DNA of 64,000 bases from Thinopyrum elongatum (Eukaryota > Streptophyta > Magnoliopsida > Poales > Poaceae): the NCBI GenBank assembly GCA_011799875.1, contig CM022303.1:545617368-545681367 (forward strand), in the 5' to 3' direction. The position numbers and the translations under genes were made by a program. Positions 10,669 through 22,010 of this stretch are shown one piece after another (position 1 is the first letter of the stretch; each line of letters opens with the position of its first letter). The notes under the pieces were generated by a model. The model did not search any database, was not told the DNA's origin, and saw only the letters and a list, made by a program, of their open reading frames with translations.

Positions 10669-12881
10669 AGCATCAAGAAAAACCTGCTAGAGGCTGTGAG
10701 AAGAAGGAAGGTGATGACGAAAGTGATGGAGGGGATGAAGAGGAAAACAGTGAGCAAGATTTCCAGAAAGCCACTGAGGCCCTGCGCATTGACGGAGGCG
10801 CATCTTTGCACTCCTCTCACCGCCAGCTTAAACAGTGGGCACGTGAGGTCAATGCCGTAGAGCCAGCGGCAGACTCCCAAAAACCACTCAAATGGTCCAG
10901 CACGCCCATCATCTTTGACGAAGAGGATCACCCCGACCGCACCACCACGGTAGGGTGCTTGCCGTTGTTGGTTTCACCAACAATCCGCAACCTCAAGGTC
11001 ACAAAGATGTTGGTTGACGGTGGTGCAGGGTTGAATCTGATTTCCCCCAAGGTACTCAGCAAGTTGCAAATATCAGATGAAGAGCTCAAGGTTACTAGCA
11101 CTTTTCAAGGAATCAACCCTGGCAGGAGTCGTCCTAAGGGAAAGATCACACTACCGGTGATGTTTGGAGGAGAATTGAACTACCGGACCGAGAAGATTGT
11201 GTTCAACGTGGTCGAGCTTCCTTTGTCGTACAATGGGATTCTTGGTCGTCCAGCTCTGGCAAAATTCATGGCGGCATCTCACTATGCCTATAATACTCTG
11301 AAGATGCCAAGGCCGATGGGCATCATCTCCATCCCGTCAGACAAGAAAGATGCAATCATATGCGTGGATAAGATGTACCGGGATGCGGCCGCTGCCGAGG
11401 CCGTAGTTCCCGCCAGGGAAAACAAGAAAGGAAAGAAAGCTAGCAGGGATGCCGGCAAAGAACCTGGGAAGCGCGCCTCTCCAGAGTGTGCCGCGCCCGT
11501 CGATGATTTGCCAGAGAGTTCCACTAGCAAGAGATCCAAAGTTGCCTCGCCTGCTGTAAAGAAGGTCCCGACAGGGCTAGGTGGCATTGACAGTACGTTC
11601 ACCATCAGCTCCACCCTCGATGACAAATAGGAAAGCGCGCTTGTTGCCTTCCTGCGGGTGAATGTCGATGTGTTTGCTTGGCAACCATATGACATCCCCG
11701 GCGTTCCCAGGGAGGTAATCGAGCACCACCTTGCTGTCCGCCCTCATGCTCGACCCGTCAAGCAGAAGGTCAGAAAACAAGCTTTGGAACGGCAACAGTT
11801 CATTGCCGAAGAGATCAAGAAACTTGAAGCAGCTGGTTTGGTCAGAGGAGTGTTGCATCCAACATGGTTGGCGAACCCGGTGGTGGTGCGCAAGGTGAAT
11901 GGGAAATGGAGGCTTTGCATAGACTTCACAGATCTGAACAAGGCATGCCCGAAGGACCCATTCCCCTTGCCACGTATTGACCAGACTGTGGATTCCACTT
12001 CTGAGTGCGATCTGCTTTCCTTCTTGGATGCATACTCCAGGTACCATCAGATATTCATGTCTAAGGAAGACGAGGAGAAGACCGTGTTCATAACCCCATG
12101 TGGCACGTACTGCTTTGTGCGGATGCCCTTCGGGTTAAAGAGCGCTGGGTCCACTTTTGCAAAGGGCAGTGCAAAATGGGTTTGAACCTCAGTTGCACAG
12201 GAATATTGAGGCTTACATGGATGATATAGTGGTCAAAACCAAGGACAGATCAATGCTCATTCAGGACTTGGAAGAGGCATTTGCAAACCTGCGCAAGATC
12301 AACTTGAAGTTGAACCCTGAAAAGTGTGTGTTTGGCGTTCCCTCCGGCAAGCTACTTGGCTTCTTTGTGTCTCACCGGGGGATAGAGGCCAACCCCGACA
12401 AGATCAGAGCGATCGAGCAGATTCAAGCACCCAAGATAGTCAAGGACGTAAGGCGTTTAACTGGATGTGTTGCCGCGCTGAGTAGGTTCATTTCCAAGTC
12501 TGCCGAGCGCGCCCTGCCGCTCTTCAAAATTCTGATGCAGGGCCCATGAAGTGGACCCCGGAGGCAGAAGCAGCACTGCGGGACTTAAAAGCCTATCTTT
12601 CCTCTGCTCCCACCTTAGTCGCTCCTAAACCACAAGAGCCGTTGCTGCTATATTTGGCGGCAACCAATCAAGTGCTCAGTGCAGCTCTGGTGGCACAGCG
12701 GGAAGTAGATGAAGGAGCAGCCGCAGCTACTGTCCTCCCCGGAGAAGGAAGTGAACTAGTCGCGGCAAGGTTGGGTACGGACCAGGAGAAAGAAGAGCAG
12801 GGTGGCGAAGGCAATCCCAAGGCCACAGCAAAGAAGAGGGTGGTGCAGCGACCAGTTTACTTTGTTAGCTCCCTATTGTAG
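10669..12881 (+). pseudogene. pol: Element B protease, reverse transcriptase and first RNase H
   Basis: The aspartic protease motif reads LVDGGAGLNLIS near 11010; the DGG form is usual in grass Tat elements. A charged linker (residues rich in Lys and Ala) runs to TAG 11628-11630, in frame with the RT that follows. RT shows WRLCIDFTDLN, then SFLDAYSRYHQI, MPFGLKSA and the catalytic AYMDDIVV near 12215. Frameshifts lie near 12165 and 12537. The first RNase H (LLLYLAATNQ region) is cut by TAG 12879-12881, the same codon position as the TAG at 547-549 in element A. The gene is dead, but all domains are in the expected order. Confidence 0.87.
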
Positions 12882-15090
12882 GGGGCTAGGTCAAGGTACT
12901 CTGGGGTACAAAAATTGATCTTCGGCCTCATCATGGCCTCAAGGAAACTGCGCCACTACTTCCAAGCCCATGAGATCACAGTTGTCACCCGTTTCCCTTT
13001 GCAACGCATACTGAGGAACCCTAAGGCCACCGGCAGAATAGTTGAATGGGCATTAGAGTTGTCAAGTTTTGGTCAGAAATATGAAAGTACCTCAACCATT
13101 CAGAGTAGGGCACTGGCGGAGTTCATTGCAGAATGGACACCTACTCCAGATGAAGAGACGCCAGAAACAGTTATCCCCGGCAAGGAGGCACCCAAGAGTG
13201 GATCATGTACTTTGATGGTGCCTTCTCATTGCAAGGTGCAGGGGCTGCCGTGCTCCTCGTCGTGCCCATCGGAGAGCACCTCAAGTATGTGGTCCAAATG
13301 CTTTTTCCTCGGGAGAAATCTACCAACAACACGGCAGAATATGAAGGGCTCCTTGCCGGACTCAGAATTGCAGTAGAGTTGGGGATTAAGAAGTTGATCA
13401 TCCGTGGAGATTCTCAGCTTGTGGTGAGACAGGTTAACAAGGATTACCAGAGCCCATTGATGGAGGCATACATTGAAGAAGTGAGGAGGTTGGAGGAACA
13501 CTTTGATGGATTGCAAACAAAGCACGTGCCGCGTGCGGAAAACAGCACTGATGATAATTGTCAAAGTGTGCCGTACAAAAGCTCCCTGTGGAACCAGGGA
13601 CCTTTGTCCTTCATCTGACAAAACCATCAGTATCTCCATTGATGATGGCTAGGAAAAGGAGGAAGCTGGACTCCGGCAAGCCTTTACCGGGAGGGCCTCC
13701 AGAGGTCCCCGGTAGAGAAGCTGCCGGGAATAACCCTACCTCGCTTGGTGAGCTGCACTCTTCCACAGGACCACAAGTCCTTGCGGTTGAGGTAGGCGCT
13801 CCCACGAGTGAGGAGGTGCCATTGGTCCTAGTTGTCGAGCCACAAGCTCCAACTTGGGCGCGGCACATCGTTCGCTGCCTCCAAACTGGAGAACTTCCTG
13901 AAGAACAAGAAGAAGCTGAAAGAGTAGCCCGGAGGGCCAGTATGTATTAGTTTGTCGATGACACGTTATACAGAAGGAGGCCCAATGGTGTGAAATTGAA
14001 GTGCATTTGCCGGGAAGGGGTAAAGGAACTGTTGGTAGAGATACACAAAGGCATGTGCGGTTCCCATATTGGATCAAGAGCCTTGGTTGGAAAAGGTTTC
14101 CGGTAAGGTTTCTACTAGCCCACGGCCCTCCAAGATGCGATTGAGCTACTCACCAGATGTGAAACCTGCCAGTTCCACTACAAGAATATCCATCAACCTG
14201 CTCAAGCTCTCCAGACGATCCCTTTGTCATGGCCATTTTCGGTCTGGGGGCTCGACATCTTGGGGCCCTTCCCCCGTGCTACCGGGGGCTTTGAATTCTT
14301 GTACGTTGCAATCGACAAGTTTACAAAGTGGCCGGAAGTGGAGCCTGTGAGGAAGGTAACCGCACAATTAGCTATCAAGTTCTTGAAGGGATTGGTGTGC
14401 CATTTTAGAGTACCCGCCAGAGTTATCACTGACAATGGCACCCAATTCACAAGCCGCGCCTTCATGCAATACGTTCAAACCCTCGGAAGCAAGGTTTCAT
14501 TCGCCTCTGTTGCTCATCCCAGGAGCAATGGACAAGCTAAGAGGATGAACGCTGAAGTGCTGTGTGGGCTCAAGACAAGGACTTTTGATAAGCTGCAAAA
14601 GTGCGGCAGACCCTGGATCGATGAGCTGCCGGTGGTTCTTTGGTCCCTCCGTACGACACCAAATCGAGCTACCGGCCAGACTCCCTTCTCCCTAGTCTAT
14701 GGGGCAGAAGCAGTGCTCGCCATGAAACTCATATACGGGTCACCTCGAGTATTTGCCTATGATGAAGTAGAGCAAGGGCAGTACCGGCATGACGATGCCA
14801 TGCTCCTTGAGGAGAACCATCTCCGGGCCGCTGTGCGTGCTGCACGCTACCAGCAGGCCCTGTGCCGCTATCACAGCCGTGGGGTCCATGCCTGGAGCCT
14901 TGAGGAAGGAGACCTTGTCCTTAGGCACGTTCAGTCCGCCAAGGGTACCAACAAGTTGACACCAAAGTGGGAAGGCCCTTACCGGGTAGTACGAGTCACC
15001 AGACCTGGCGCAGTCCATCTGGAGACCGAAGATGGCATCAAAATGCAAAACTCATGGAACATTGAGCATCTTCACAAGTTCTACCTGTAA
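12882..15090 (+). pseudogene. pol: Element B archaeal-type RNase H and integrase
   Basis: The second RNase H starts at about 13205 (MYFDGAFSLQG) after a one-base deletion near 13195. It keeps TAEYEGL and RGDSQLV but loses its last Asp region to a frameshift near 13555. Integrase has in-frame stops TAG 13948-13950, TAA 14104-14106 and TAG 14116-14118, then is open from 14224 to the natural stop 15088-15090. Integrase Asp residues are kept (GLDILGP, ITDNGTQF). The catalytic Glu, AER in element A, reads AKR here (GAG to AAG near 14536), so this integrase would be inactive even if expressed. Its C-terminus has a GPYRVV motif. Confidence 0.86.
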
Positions 15091-16249
15091 GGCGCAGCTA
15101 CCGGGCCCTGCCTCAGCAGCCACCCTTTTGTACAAGCCTTGCCGATGTGCATGTAACCCTTTGTACAAAGCCAGGCGCAAACCCTGAGCACAGATAATAA
15201 AACGAAGCGTTGGCGCCCTAAAAACATGCACGCATGATTAGCTTAGCATAAACTTGCCATGGTCATTTAGATGAGGTCATATGCTGCTATGTTTTCTGCT
15301 ACACTAACTACAGGGCTCTTGCCGCGGACTTGATCCTGGGAAGAATAGACGGAAAACAAGCTTATATATCGATCCCTGACAAGCCAAACAGATAAGTTTC
15401 TTTTTATCCATACGTGTCTCTGTAAGAAGAAAACTTGTGCATAGAGAAACCTTGTCACGTTCAAAACATTTGTGCTCCCATCCTTTGATCCGAACATCGT
15501 TTTGGTCAAGATGGTTGTAGTGGCATTTGACAGAGAAGGATCGACAAGGAGCTGGTTCCCTTCTGTAGTTTTAAGCCCGGCAAGCCAAGCCCCGAGGCAA
15601 CGACGGAGGGCACCGGCAAGATAGCTTGCCAGGAAAACTTGTTTACTTAAAAGTATAGAGGTGTTCCTCCTCTGCATGGATAAGATGCATGCACAAGTAC
15701 CCAGCAAGGCTTGTCTTTTTCATTAATATGCGGATAAACAAGTACAAACCTTACAGAGCACAAACATGGGTAAAAGAGGTTACATATTTAAGACTAAAAT
15801 TTGGCAAATACCTACATGTTTTAGACTACAAAAAGATAAGTGCCCCGTAATCCCTTTCTTGTCCCTCTCCTCCTAGGAACTACGGTGGGAGGTGAAGAGG
15901 GCAAAAGGAGTGCCTGGGCAGAAGCCCAGCCTGCCCCATCAACACCCGCAGGACGCAGCCTGACAAGATCGAGAGGGCGCGGACGAAGGTGATGGGTGGG
16001 GACAGCGGCTAGGCGATGCCCTGGCCACCACCACCAGGGCCAGCAGAACACGGCAGCATGGGCACCGGCAGGAAGGACGAAGCCGGAGTCCACGGGGAAG
16101 CCTGCCGGGGTCCAGCTGGAAGACTGCTGGAGGAGGCGGAGACACCATCCACACCAAACACCCCGGCAAATTGCCTTGCCAGGGAGAAGATGCAGGTGCA
16201 GATGGTGGTGCCGTCGGCCTCCCGCTGACGGTGATGGTGCGGCTGGTGT
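15091..16249 (+). other. Element B region after pol, no sense gene seen
   Basis: The first 120 bases match element A. GATAAGTGCCCCGT recurs near 15836. The rest is GC-rich with several chance open frames and no recognisable domain. It lies downstream of the antisense ORF and may hold its 3' untranslated region. Confidence 0.5.
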
Positions 16250-16915
16250 TCAGCCGGAGTCGGAGCCGTCGTCCTCCCGATCGGTGCCGCCGTCACTATC
16301 CTCCTCGTCGCTGCCGCTCGAGGAGGAGCTTTCGTCGTTGGTTGAGCTCTCCATGCAGCACCCTAAACGAGCACCCGAACACCCGAAGACCTTGACGGAA
16401 AGCAAGGTGGCGTCCATCAACTTAAAGTGAAGGACGTGCCCCGCTGCCAAGCTATGGGCACGAGCGAAGGTATTCCAGCTATGCTGGAAAAGCATGACGT
16501 GAGGTGCAGGGAACTCTACGTCCGCCTGCATGCTGCCATTACAGCAGCCCCTCATGTGCAGCCTCAGCCCCGGCAGCTGTTCAACCTCCATCACTCTTGC
16601 GAATGGATATGGAAGCCGAAGACAACTGCGCGGGGGCCCGCGCAGCTTGACGATGAATTCTAGTGGCTGGTCCCCAACATGGCCTTCGTTCGGGCTCAGG
16701 GCGACTGGAGGAGGAGCAATCAAAACACCGCCCCTCCCTCCTTGCCCCCGGGGACACAGCGGCCACGTCCTCGTCCTCGACTGCCTCCTCCTACACTGGG
16801 CTCCGCCCCTGCGTCCCCAATGGGAGGAGGGAGGCATTGTCGAGCAGAAACCCTCGTCGCCACTGCTGGGGTACCACCACGCTCTCTCCCCCTTACCATG
16901 GTGGAGAGAAGACAT
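16250..16915 (-). CDS. Antisense B3-domain-like protein in element B
   Basis: A 221-residue open frame opposite to pol, between integrase and the 3' LTR. Residues 1-80 are basic and low-complexity. Residues 85-175 resemble a plant B3 DNA-binding fold: a LRLPYPFARV strand, GLRLHMRG, a central W in HSWNTFARAHSLAAGHVLHFKL (the usual W..F....L..G..L.F pattern) and a final LLSVKVFG strand. A Ser/Asp/Glu-rich acidic tail ends at a TGA. No stop interrupts it, although pol of the same element carries over ten lesions. A TATA box lies 53 bases upstream (16968-16974). Inferred role: a DNA-binding protein made from an antisense transcript. It could also be a captured host B3 gene with no function for the element. 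Confidence 0.6.
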   Translation of the reverse strand: MSSLHHGKGERAWWYPSSGDEGFCSTMPPSSHWGRRGGAQCRRRQSRTRTWPLCPRGQGGRGGVLIAPPPVALSPNEGHVGDQPLEFIVKLRGPPRSCLRLPYPFARVMEVEQLPGLRLHMRGCCNGSMQADVEFPAPHVMLFQHSWNTFARAHSLAAGHVLHFKLMDATLLSVKVFGCSGARLGCCMESSTNDESSSSSGSDEEDSDGGTDREDDGSDSG

Positions 16916-16967
16916 CAGAAGGAAGGATGACGAGATGGGTGTGAACTAGCACCTCGCCCATGTTCCC

Positions 16968-16974
16968 TTTTATA
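16968..16974 (-). promoter_or_regulatory. Antisense TATA box in element B
   Basis: Minus strand reads CCTATAAAAGG, 53 bases upstream of the antisense ATG at 16915. The region behind it (16975-17340) is conserved with element A 4345-4640, whereas the ORFs downstream differ. Confidence 0.55.
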
Positions 16975-17446
16975 GGCGAACGGGGCCGGTGGCTGGCCCC
17001 TCACCCAGGAGGCAACCGCCCCACTCCATCAATTCAACTCCATTGCATCACCAATGGCGCACAGAATCAAGACTGACCTCCTGTGCCTATCCGCGATGCC
17101 TGACTTTCTGCCATAGCACTCATTCCCGTGCCCTCCGCATCCGCCACCAACCCTGCGCAATGCATGCGGCATACGTGGCGAAAAAGGCAGGAGCGGGGGA
17201 ACTAGTGGAATGGCAGTTACCGCCCCGTGAATGTGGGACGAGGGCGGCCCATAGGCCGTGGCATAAATCTCCCCCACGACGTCTTGCACGACGCGCGGGA
17301 AAACCGGAAACTGACTCGAGCACAGGTTAATGAAGAAGCAAGGAAAATATCAAGAAGAGAGCTACCGCAAGCGCCCCGCCTGTGTACCTAATAGGGCATA
17401 CCCCAACGGTGCTTGGCAGCATGTTCGGGCCAGGCCCGGGGGCTCC

Positions 17447-18282
17447 TGTTGGTGCAACAAACCTTCGCATATGTTGCCCAGACTATACACAGGCGCAATG
17501 ACGAGGATACAACGGCGCCAAGCTCCCAAGACGAGACCAAGCCAGAGAGATAGCTCTTTGAGGAATCAAAGGGCGGATCAAGAAGACCAAGACAAGCCAA
17601 GGGAACAAGATGTCACTAAGAAAAGACCTCCCTTACCGGGCAGGCGAACCTGGTCAGGTCGAGGCCTCACCAAGAACAAGTCCCAAGATTCCCCTGGCAG
17701 GCTTGCCGGGGCCGCCAAGGGCAAATGTCCCCGCCAAGACTCCACCGCTCCACCGCACAGCGATGCAAGTCACTTATCAGTGTGGTGTCGAGCCCCCAAG
17801 TGATTAAGTGGCTGTCATTTGGCACATGGCAGCCATTTGGAAGGGAGATTCCCCCTATGTGACACCGGTCCAGAGGCGTGTCATGCAAACAGGTAGAAGA
17901 TGATTAAGCGGCGCGGCAGGCTTGCTAGGCTGCATCCTCAGCGTGACACCTAGCAGTGCATTTAATGCACTTTGTCCTAACTACGAGAGTTAGGTATGAT
18001 AGCACTATTGGCTATCTAATCAGTAGATAATGACTATTTTGCCACTCTGGTAATCCCTTAGCCTATAAAAGGAGGGCCATGGCAACCTAAAAAAGGATTC
18101 GGACCCTTGTGTACTCATACCCGCGTAGCTGCTCTCCCTGAGGCGACCTTGCCGGGCTTGAGCATTGCGTGACCACCACGGTCCTCCCTTCAATCCACCA
18201 AAGCAGGAGTAGGGTTTTACGTTTCTCAGCGGCCCGAACCTGGGTAAAAACCACCAGTGTCACCACTGTTGTGCTATCCCAT
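17447..18282 (+). repeat. 3' LTR of element B, first part
   Basis: Starts TGTTGGTGCAACA after GGCCCGGGGGCTCC. The TATA box is TATAAAA at 18064-18070. It is cut at 18282 by element E and continues at 26191, with CCCAT duplicated on both sides (18278-18282 and 26186-26190). Confidence 0.9.
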
Positions 18283-19639
18283 TGTAACACCCCATGTATT
18301 TAACTACAGTAATCCCCTTTTGATTATGCCATGTCATCATGATCAACAATGCTTAATCATCATTTTATCATATCTCATTTCAAATTCAAACTTCAAATGG
18401 AAATTCAAACTGAAAGTGGAAAATAAAAGTTGCTCAAATCAGAAACTAAATTGTTCATTAAATAGCAAGTAAATCAGAGACAATTCTAAAATTGAAACCA
18501 ACATTATTGGAATTGGGTAAGTGGCTCAAACATCCTCAAATAGTGACTAAAGACAATATTTATTAACCTTTTATATAATCTAAATTAAATATGAAATTAT
18601 GTTTTGCCCAAACTAGTTTTTGGAGTTAGGGTATAATGCACTGCTGATTTTGGGCTAGGTCACTTATTTAGTAAAAATCATTTTGTGGCCTAACTTTTTA
18701 CAAAACAGAAAAGGAGAAAATAAAACAAAAGATAAAAACGAAAGTTAAAATAAAAAGAAAAACAGGACCCCCACCCCCCCCCCCCCACTAGGCCGGGGCC
18801 AGCTACCGCAGGCCAGCCCCCACTCTCCTCCCCTTTATCCCCCCTCCCGACCAAACCCTAACCTAATCCCCCACACCCCCGATCCCCTTTTTTCCCCTGC
18901 GCCCGAAGCCGCTGCGCCGCCGTCGCCGCCCGGCGCTGCCCCGCCGGCGCCGCCCATCTTCGCCCGTCCCCGAGCCTCGCCGCTGTACCCCTGCAACGGG
19001 GGTGAGCCCCCTTCGACCCCCCTCTCGTTCCACGTCGATCGAACGCCGTCACAGCGCCCTCTCCGCCCCGCGCCCGAGCTCGCGGCGAGCGCGTGCTCGC
19101 CACGCCCTGACCGCGCGCCGTGCCCGCCCTGCTGGCCCCTCACCGTGCCCCGTGACGCCCGCGCCGCTCGCCCCGCACTGCAACTGCTGTGCACGCACGA
19201 GCCGCATCACCGCCACCCCGCGCATGGCCCCGCCTCAGCTGTCGAAGTCCACCGCTGCGCGCTGCCCCGTCCTCCTCGTCTCGGCCGCGTCCGGCTCGGC
19301 CTCCGGCCCGACCCCGCTGTGCTACCGCAGCTCGCGCGCGCTCGCCCGCGTGCACCTGCCCGCGCATGGCCGCACCGTCCCCGCTCGCCCCCTTCTGCCT
19401 GCTGCAACTGCTGCCGGCCGCGCCCGCCTTGGCCTCCGCGCAGCCCCGCCCGCGCGCGCCCCTGCCGCCTCCCTGCTTTGCCCGCGCCGCCTGCGTCCGC
19501 GCTCGCCGCCGCTGCATGCCCGCGCGCGCGTTGACCCGCCGCGCCCGGACATGTCCGGCCTTGGATGGGCACATCGCGGACATGTCCGGCTGTGCCACTG
19601 ACCAGTGGGCCCAGCCCCCTGTTAAATAATAGAAATAAA

Positions 19640-19790
19640 AATAAAATAAAATTATTAAAATTAATAATTAATTAATTAATTAATTAGTTAATTAATTAAG
19701 TTAATTAACCCTGTTTAGGTTAATCTAATTTAGTTAATTAGTTTAATTAAGTATTAATTAATTAGTTAATCACTAATAAACTAACCAGTC
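19640..19790. repeat. AT-rich TTAA-type simple repeat in the LTR of element E
   Basis: Repeated TTAATTAA and ATTAATTAG units between the GC-rich block and the palindrome cluster. The same stretch occurs in the second LTR (23530-23665) and, inverted, in element F (30305-30440). Confidence 0.8.
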
Positions 19791-19820
19791 TATGACAGGT
19801 GGCCCCCACCTATCAGATTG

Positions 19821-19856
19821 TGCTGACGTCAGCATGATGTCATGCTGACATCATCA
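19821..19856. promoter_or_regulatory. Clustered TGACGTCA-type palindromes in LTR
   Basis: The perfect palindrome TGCTGACGTCAGCA is followed by ATGATGTCATGCTGACATCAT. TGACGTCA is the core recognised by plant TGA-type bZIP factors. Equivalent clusters lie at 23703-23738, at 30254-30288 (three TGACGTCA cores) and at 39525-39560. It is probably an LTR enhancer; position and repetition are seen, binding is inferred. Confidence 0.5.
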
Positions 19857-20235
19857 ATTACTGTTTCGGATAATGTCGGAATTAAATGATTAAATAAATT
19901 CCAGAAATTGTTTAAATCTTCATAAATTCATATTAAATAATCCGTAGCTCAGATCAAAAAACTTTGTACATGAAAGTTGCTCAGAACGACGAGACGAATC
20001 CGAATACGTAGTCCGTTCGTCCGCCACACGTCCTTAGCTATCCGAACATGCAACCGTTCCCCTCTTTTCGTCTGTCCAAAAAGCCGGACACCGGGAATAC
20101 TTTCCCGGATGTTTTTCTCTTTCGCCGGTATTACCTAGCCCTACGATAGAACACCGCTAGCTCTGCTTATTGACATGACATGCACTTGTTTGCTGTGTAT
20201 TTATACTGTTTCCTCCCCCTCTTCTCTCTCGTTAG

Positions 20236-22010
20236 ACCCCGACGTCGTCCCCGAGACCGACGCAACCCAGGAGACCGAAGACACCGTTGACGACCTTGCC
20301 CTTGCCGCCGAGCAACCAGGCAAGCCCCCCCTTTGATCATCCAGATATCGCCCATTCTAATTTCTCATGCTTGCATTAGAATTGCTGCTGCTACTGCTTT
20401 ACCTATTCTGATGCATAGCCTGTTTACTGTAACCTGCTGTTGATAATTACCTGCATATCCTAAACTGCTTAGTATAGGCTGGGTAGAGACCTATCAGTGA
20501 CCCCACTAGTCCTGGCTGCCCCGCTGGATAATCCGAAGACCCGATCAACGGGATTGAAGACCAGGCCCTGGCACCGCACCTCACCCCCTTAGTTGTAATG
20601 GCACTGCAGCGTTACCACCGAGTGCCGAGGGTGATACCTCATGTAGCACTTCTGATGTTAACTCTGTAGAGTAGCTATTCGGTCATGGTCATCGAGGGTG
20701 ATTCCTCCTTCACCACTTCCGGTGACGACACTGCCGTGCAACACATCAAGTGTGAACCCATCGAGGGTGATTCCTCTGAGTTCACCTTGACGGATACATC
20801 GAGTGGGAATTCAATGAGGGTGATACCTCGGATTCCCCTGATGTTATAGACACACGGATACTTGGACTTTACACTGTTACTTGGATAGGCGGGTCGACCC
20901 TGAGGGGTACCCGCGTGCGCCTGAGAGGCGAGTTCTGTGAAGACGGGTGCCTGTATGGTGCCCGAGTGATGAATACGAGGCGCGGCCGGGCATTCTTAAC
21001 CCTTGCAGCAAGTCCTCGAGACGGGACAATTGGGTCACATCTTTCGTGAGTCTCTGCTCGTTACCGCAAGCCCTAGTCCATTAACGATTTGGATATTTGA
21101 TCCGAGCAGGTCTCTGGCCTGATAGCACTAACCATCACGTGGGCATAGTATGGGCGTTCTACATCGTAGCATCAGCCGAAAGCTCTGTCAGACGTCTAGT
21201 TCAGCCTTGCGGCCGGGACGGACCGGCGCCCCCCTGGTGCCTGGCTTCCCCCTGCATGCAACGACTCGGAGTGCACAGGGCGATGGCCCAAGACCTCTGA
21301 GCGCTTAGGATGTAGACCGACGGGGACCTCTCTGCTGAGCTCTAGGTAGGGTTGCGATGTGTCGTTTGGCCGAGGCCAGGCATGACCCAAGAAAGTGTGT
21401 CCGGCCAGATTTAATCGAGCGTGTTGGGTAAGTTGGTGCACCCCTGCAGGGAAAAAAACTTCTATCGATAGCCGGTCCTGCGGTAAAGGACACTCGGAGT
21501 TGTATCCTGATTGATACAATTAGAACTGGATACTTGGATACTATGGCTTTGGGATTGCTTCTCGCAGGGAGTCGAGAAGGGATCTCAGGACGAGGTTGAT
21601 GATTGTATGGCTCTGGGATTGCTTTCTCGCAGGGAGTCGAGAAAGGATCTCTGGGTGAGGTTGAGACTTAATGATACTGCTACATTATATGGTACTGTCT
21701 ACACTCTTCTAATGCTGCAAGACCTTTGAAGATGCTAGTCTTCGATAGGACTAGGCCTCCTCTCTATTCTGGCATTTCTGCAACCCAGTCCACATATACA
21801 GCCTTCCTTTGAAAATGTTGCATATGTAGTGTAGATCCTTGCTTGCTGAGTACTTCTGAGTACTCACGGTTGCTTTGTTTTCCTTTTCTCCCCATATCAG
21901 TTTGTCGTGACCAAGATGACGGAGCCCCTGAGACAGCTGTCCCCGCCGACGATCGCTACTACTACCCCGAGGGTGGATACTGCTACGAGTTGACTGACGA
22001 CCAGGAGTAG
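20236..22010 (+). CDS. Possible spliced acidic mini-gene inside LTR 1 of element E
   Basis: Exon 20236-20319 is flanked by a TCTCTCGTTAG acceptor and a GC-type donor (CAG/GCAAGC). Exon 21901-22010 follows a CTCCCCATATCAG acceptor. Joined, they give 62 open codons ending at TAG 22008-22010. The peptide is very acidic (VVPETDATQETEDTVDDLAL, then a tyrosine-rich YYYPEGGYCYELTDDQE end). The first exon keeps its frame in the second LTR of E and in both LTRs of element F, where it is 90 rather than 84 bases, an in-frame difference. Any upstream start exon was not identified, and splicing is inferred. Confidence 0.35.

Noticed and set aside
18880..19629. Several long overlapping open frames (up to 199 codons) in both strands of the GC-rich LTR block; same at 22567-23512
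   Set aside because: At such GC content stop codons are rare, frames are open on both strands at once, and the products are Arg/Ala/Pro-rich without domains.
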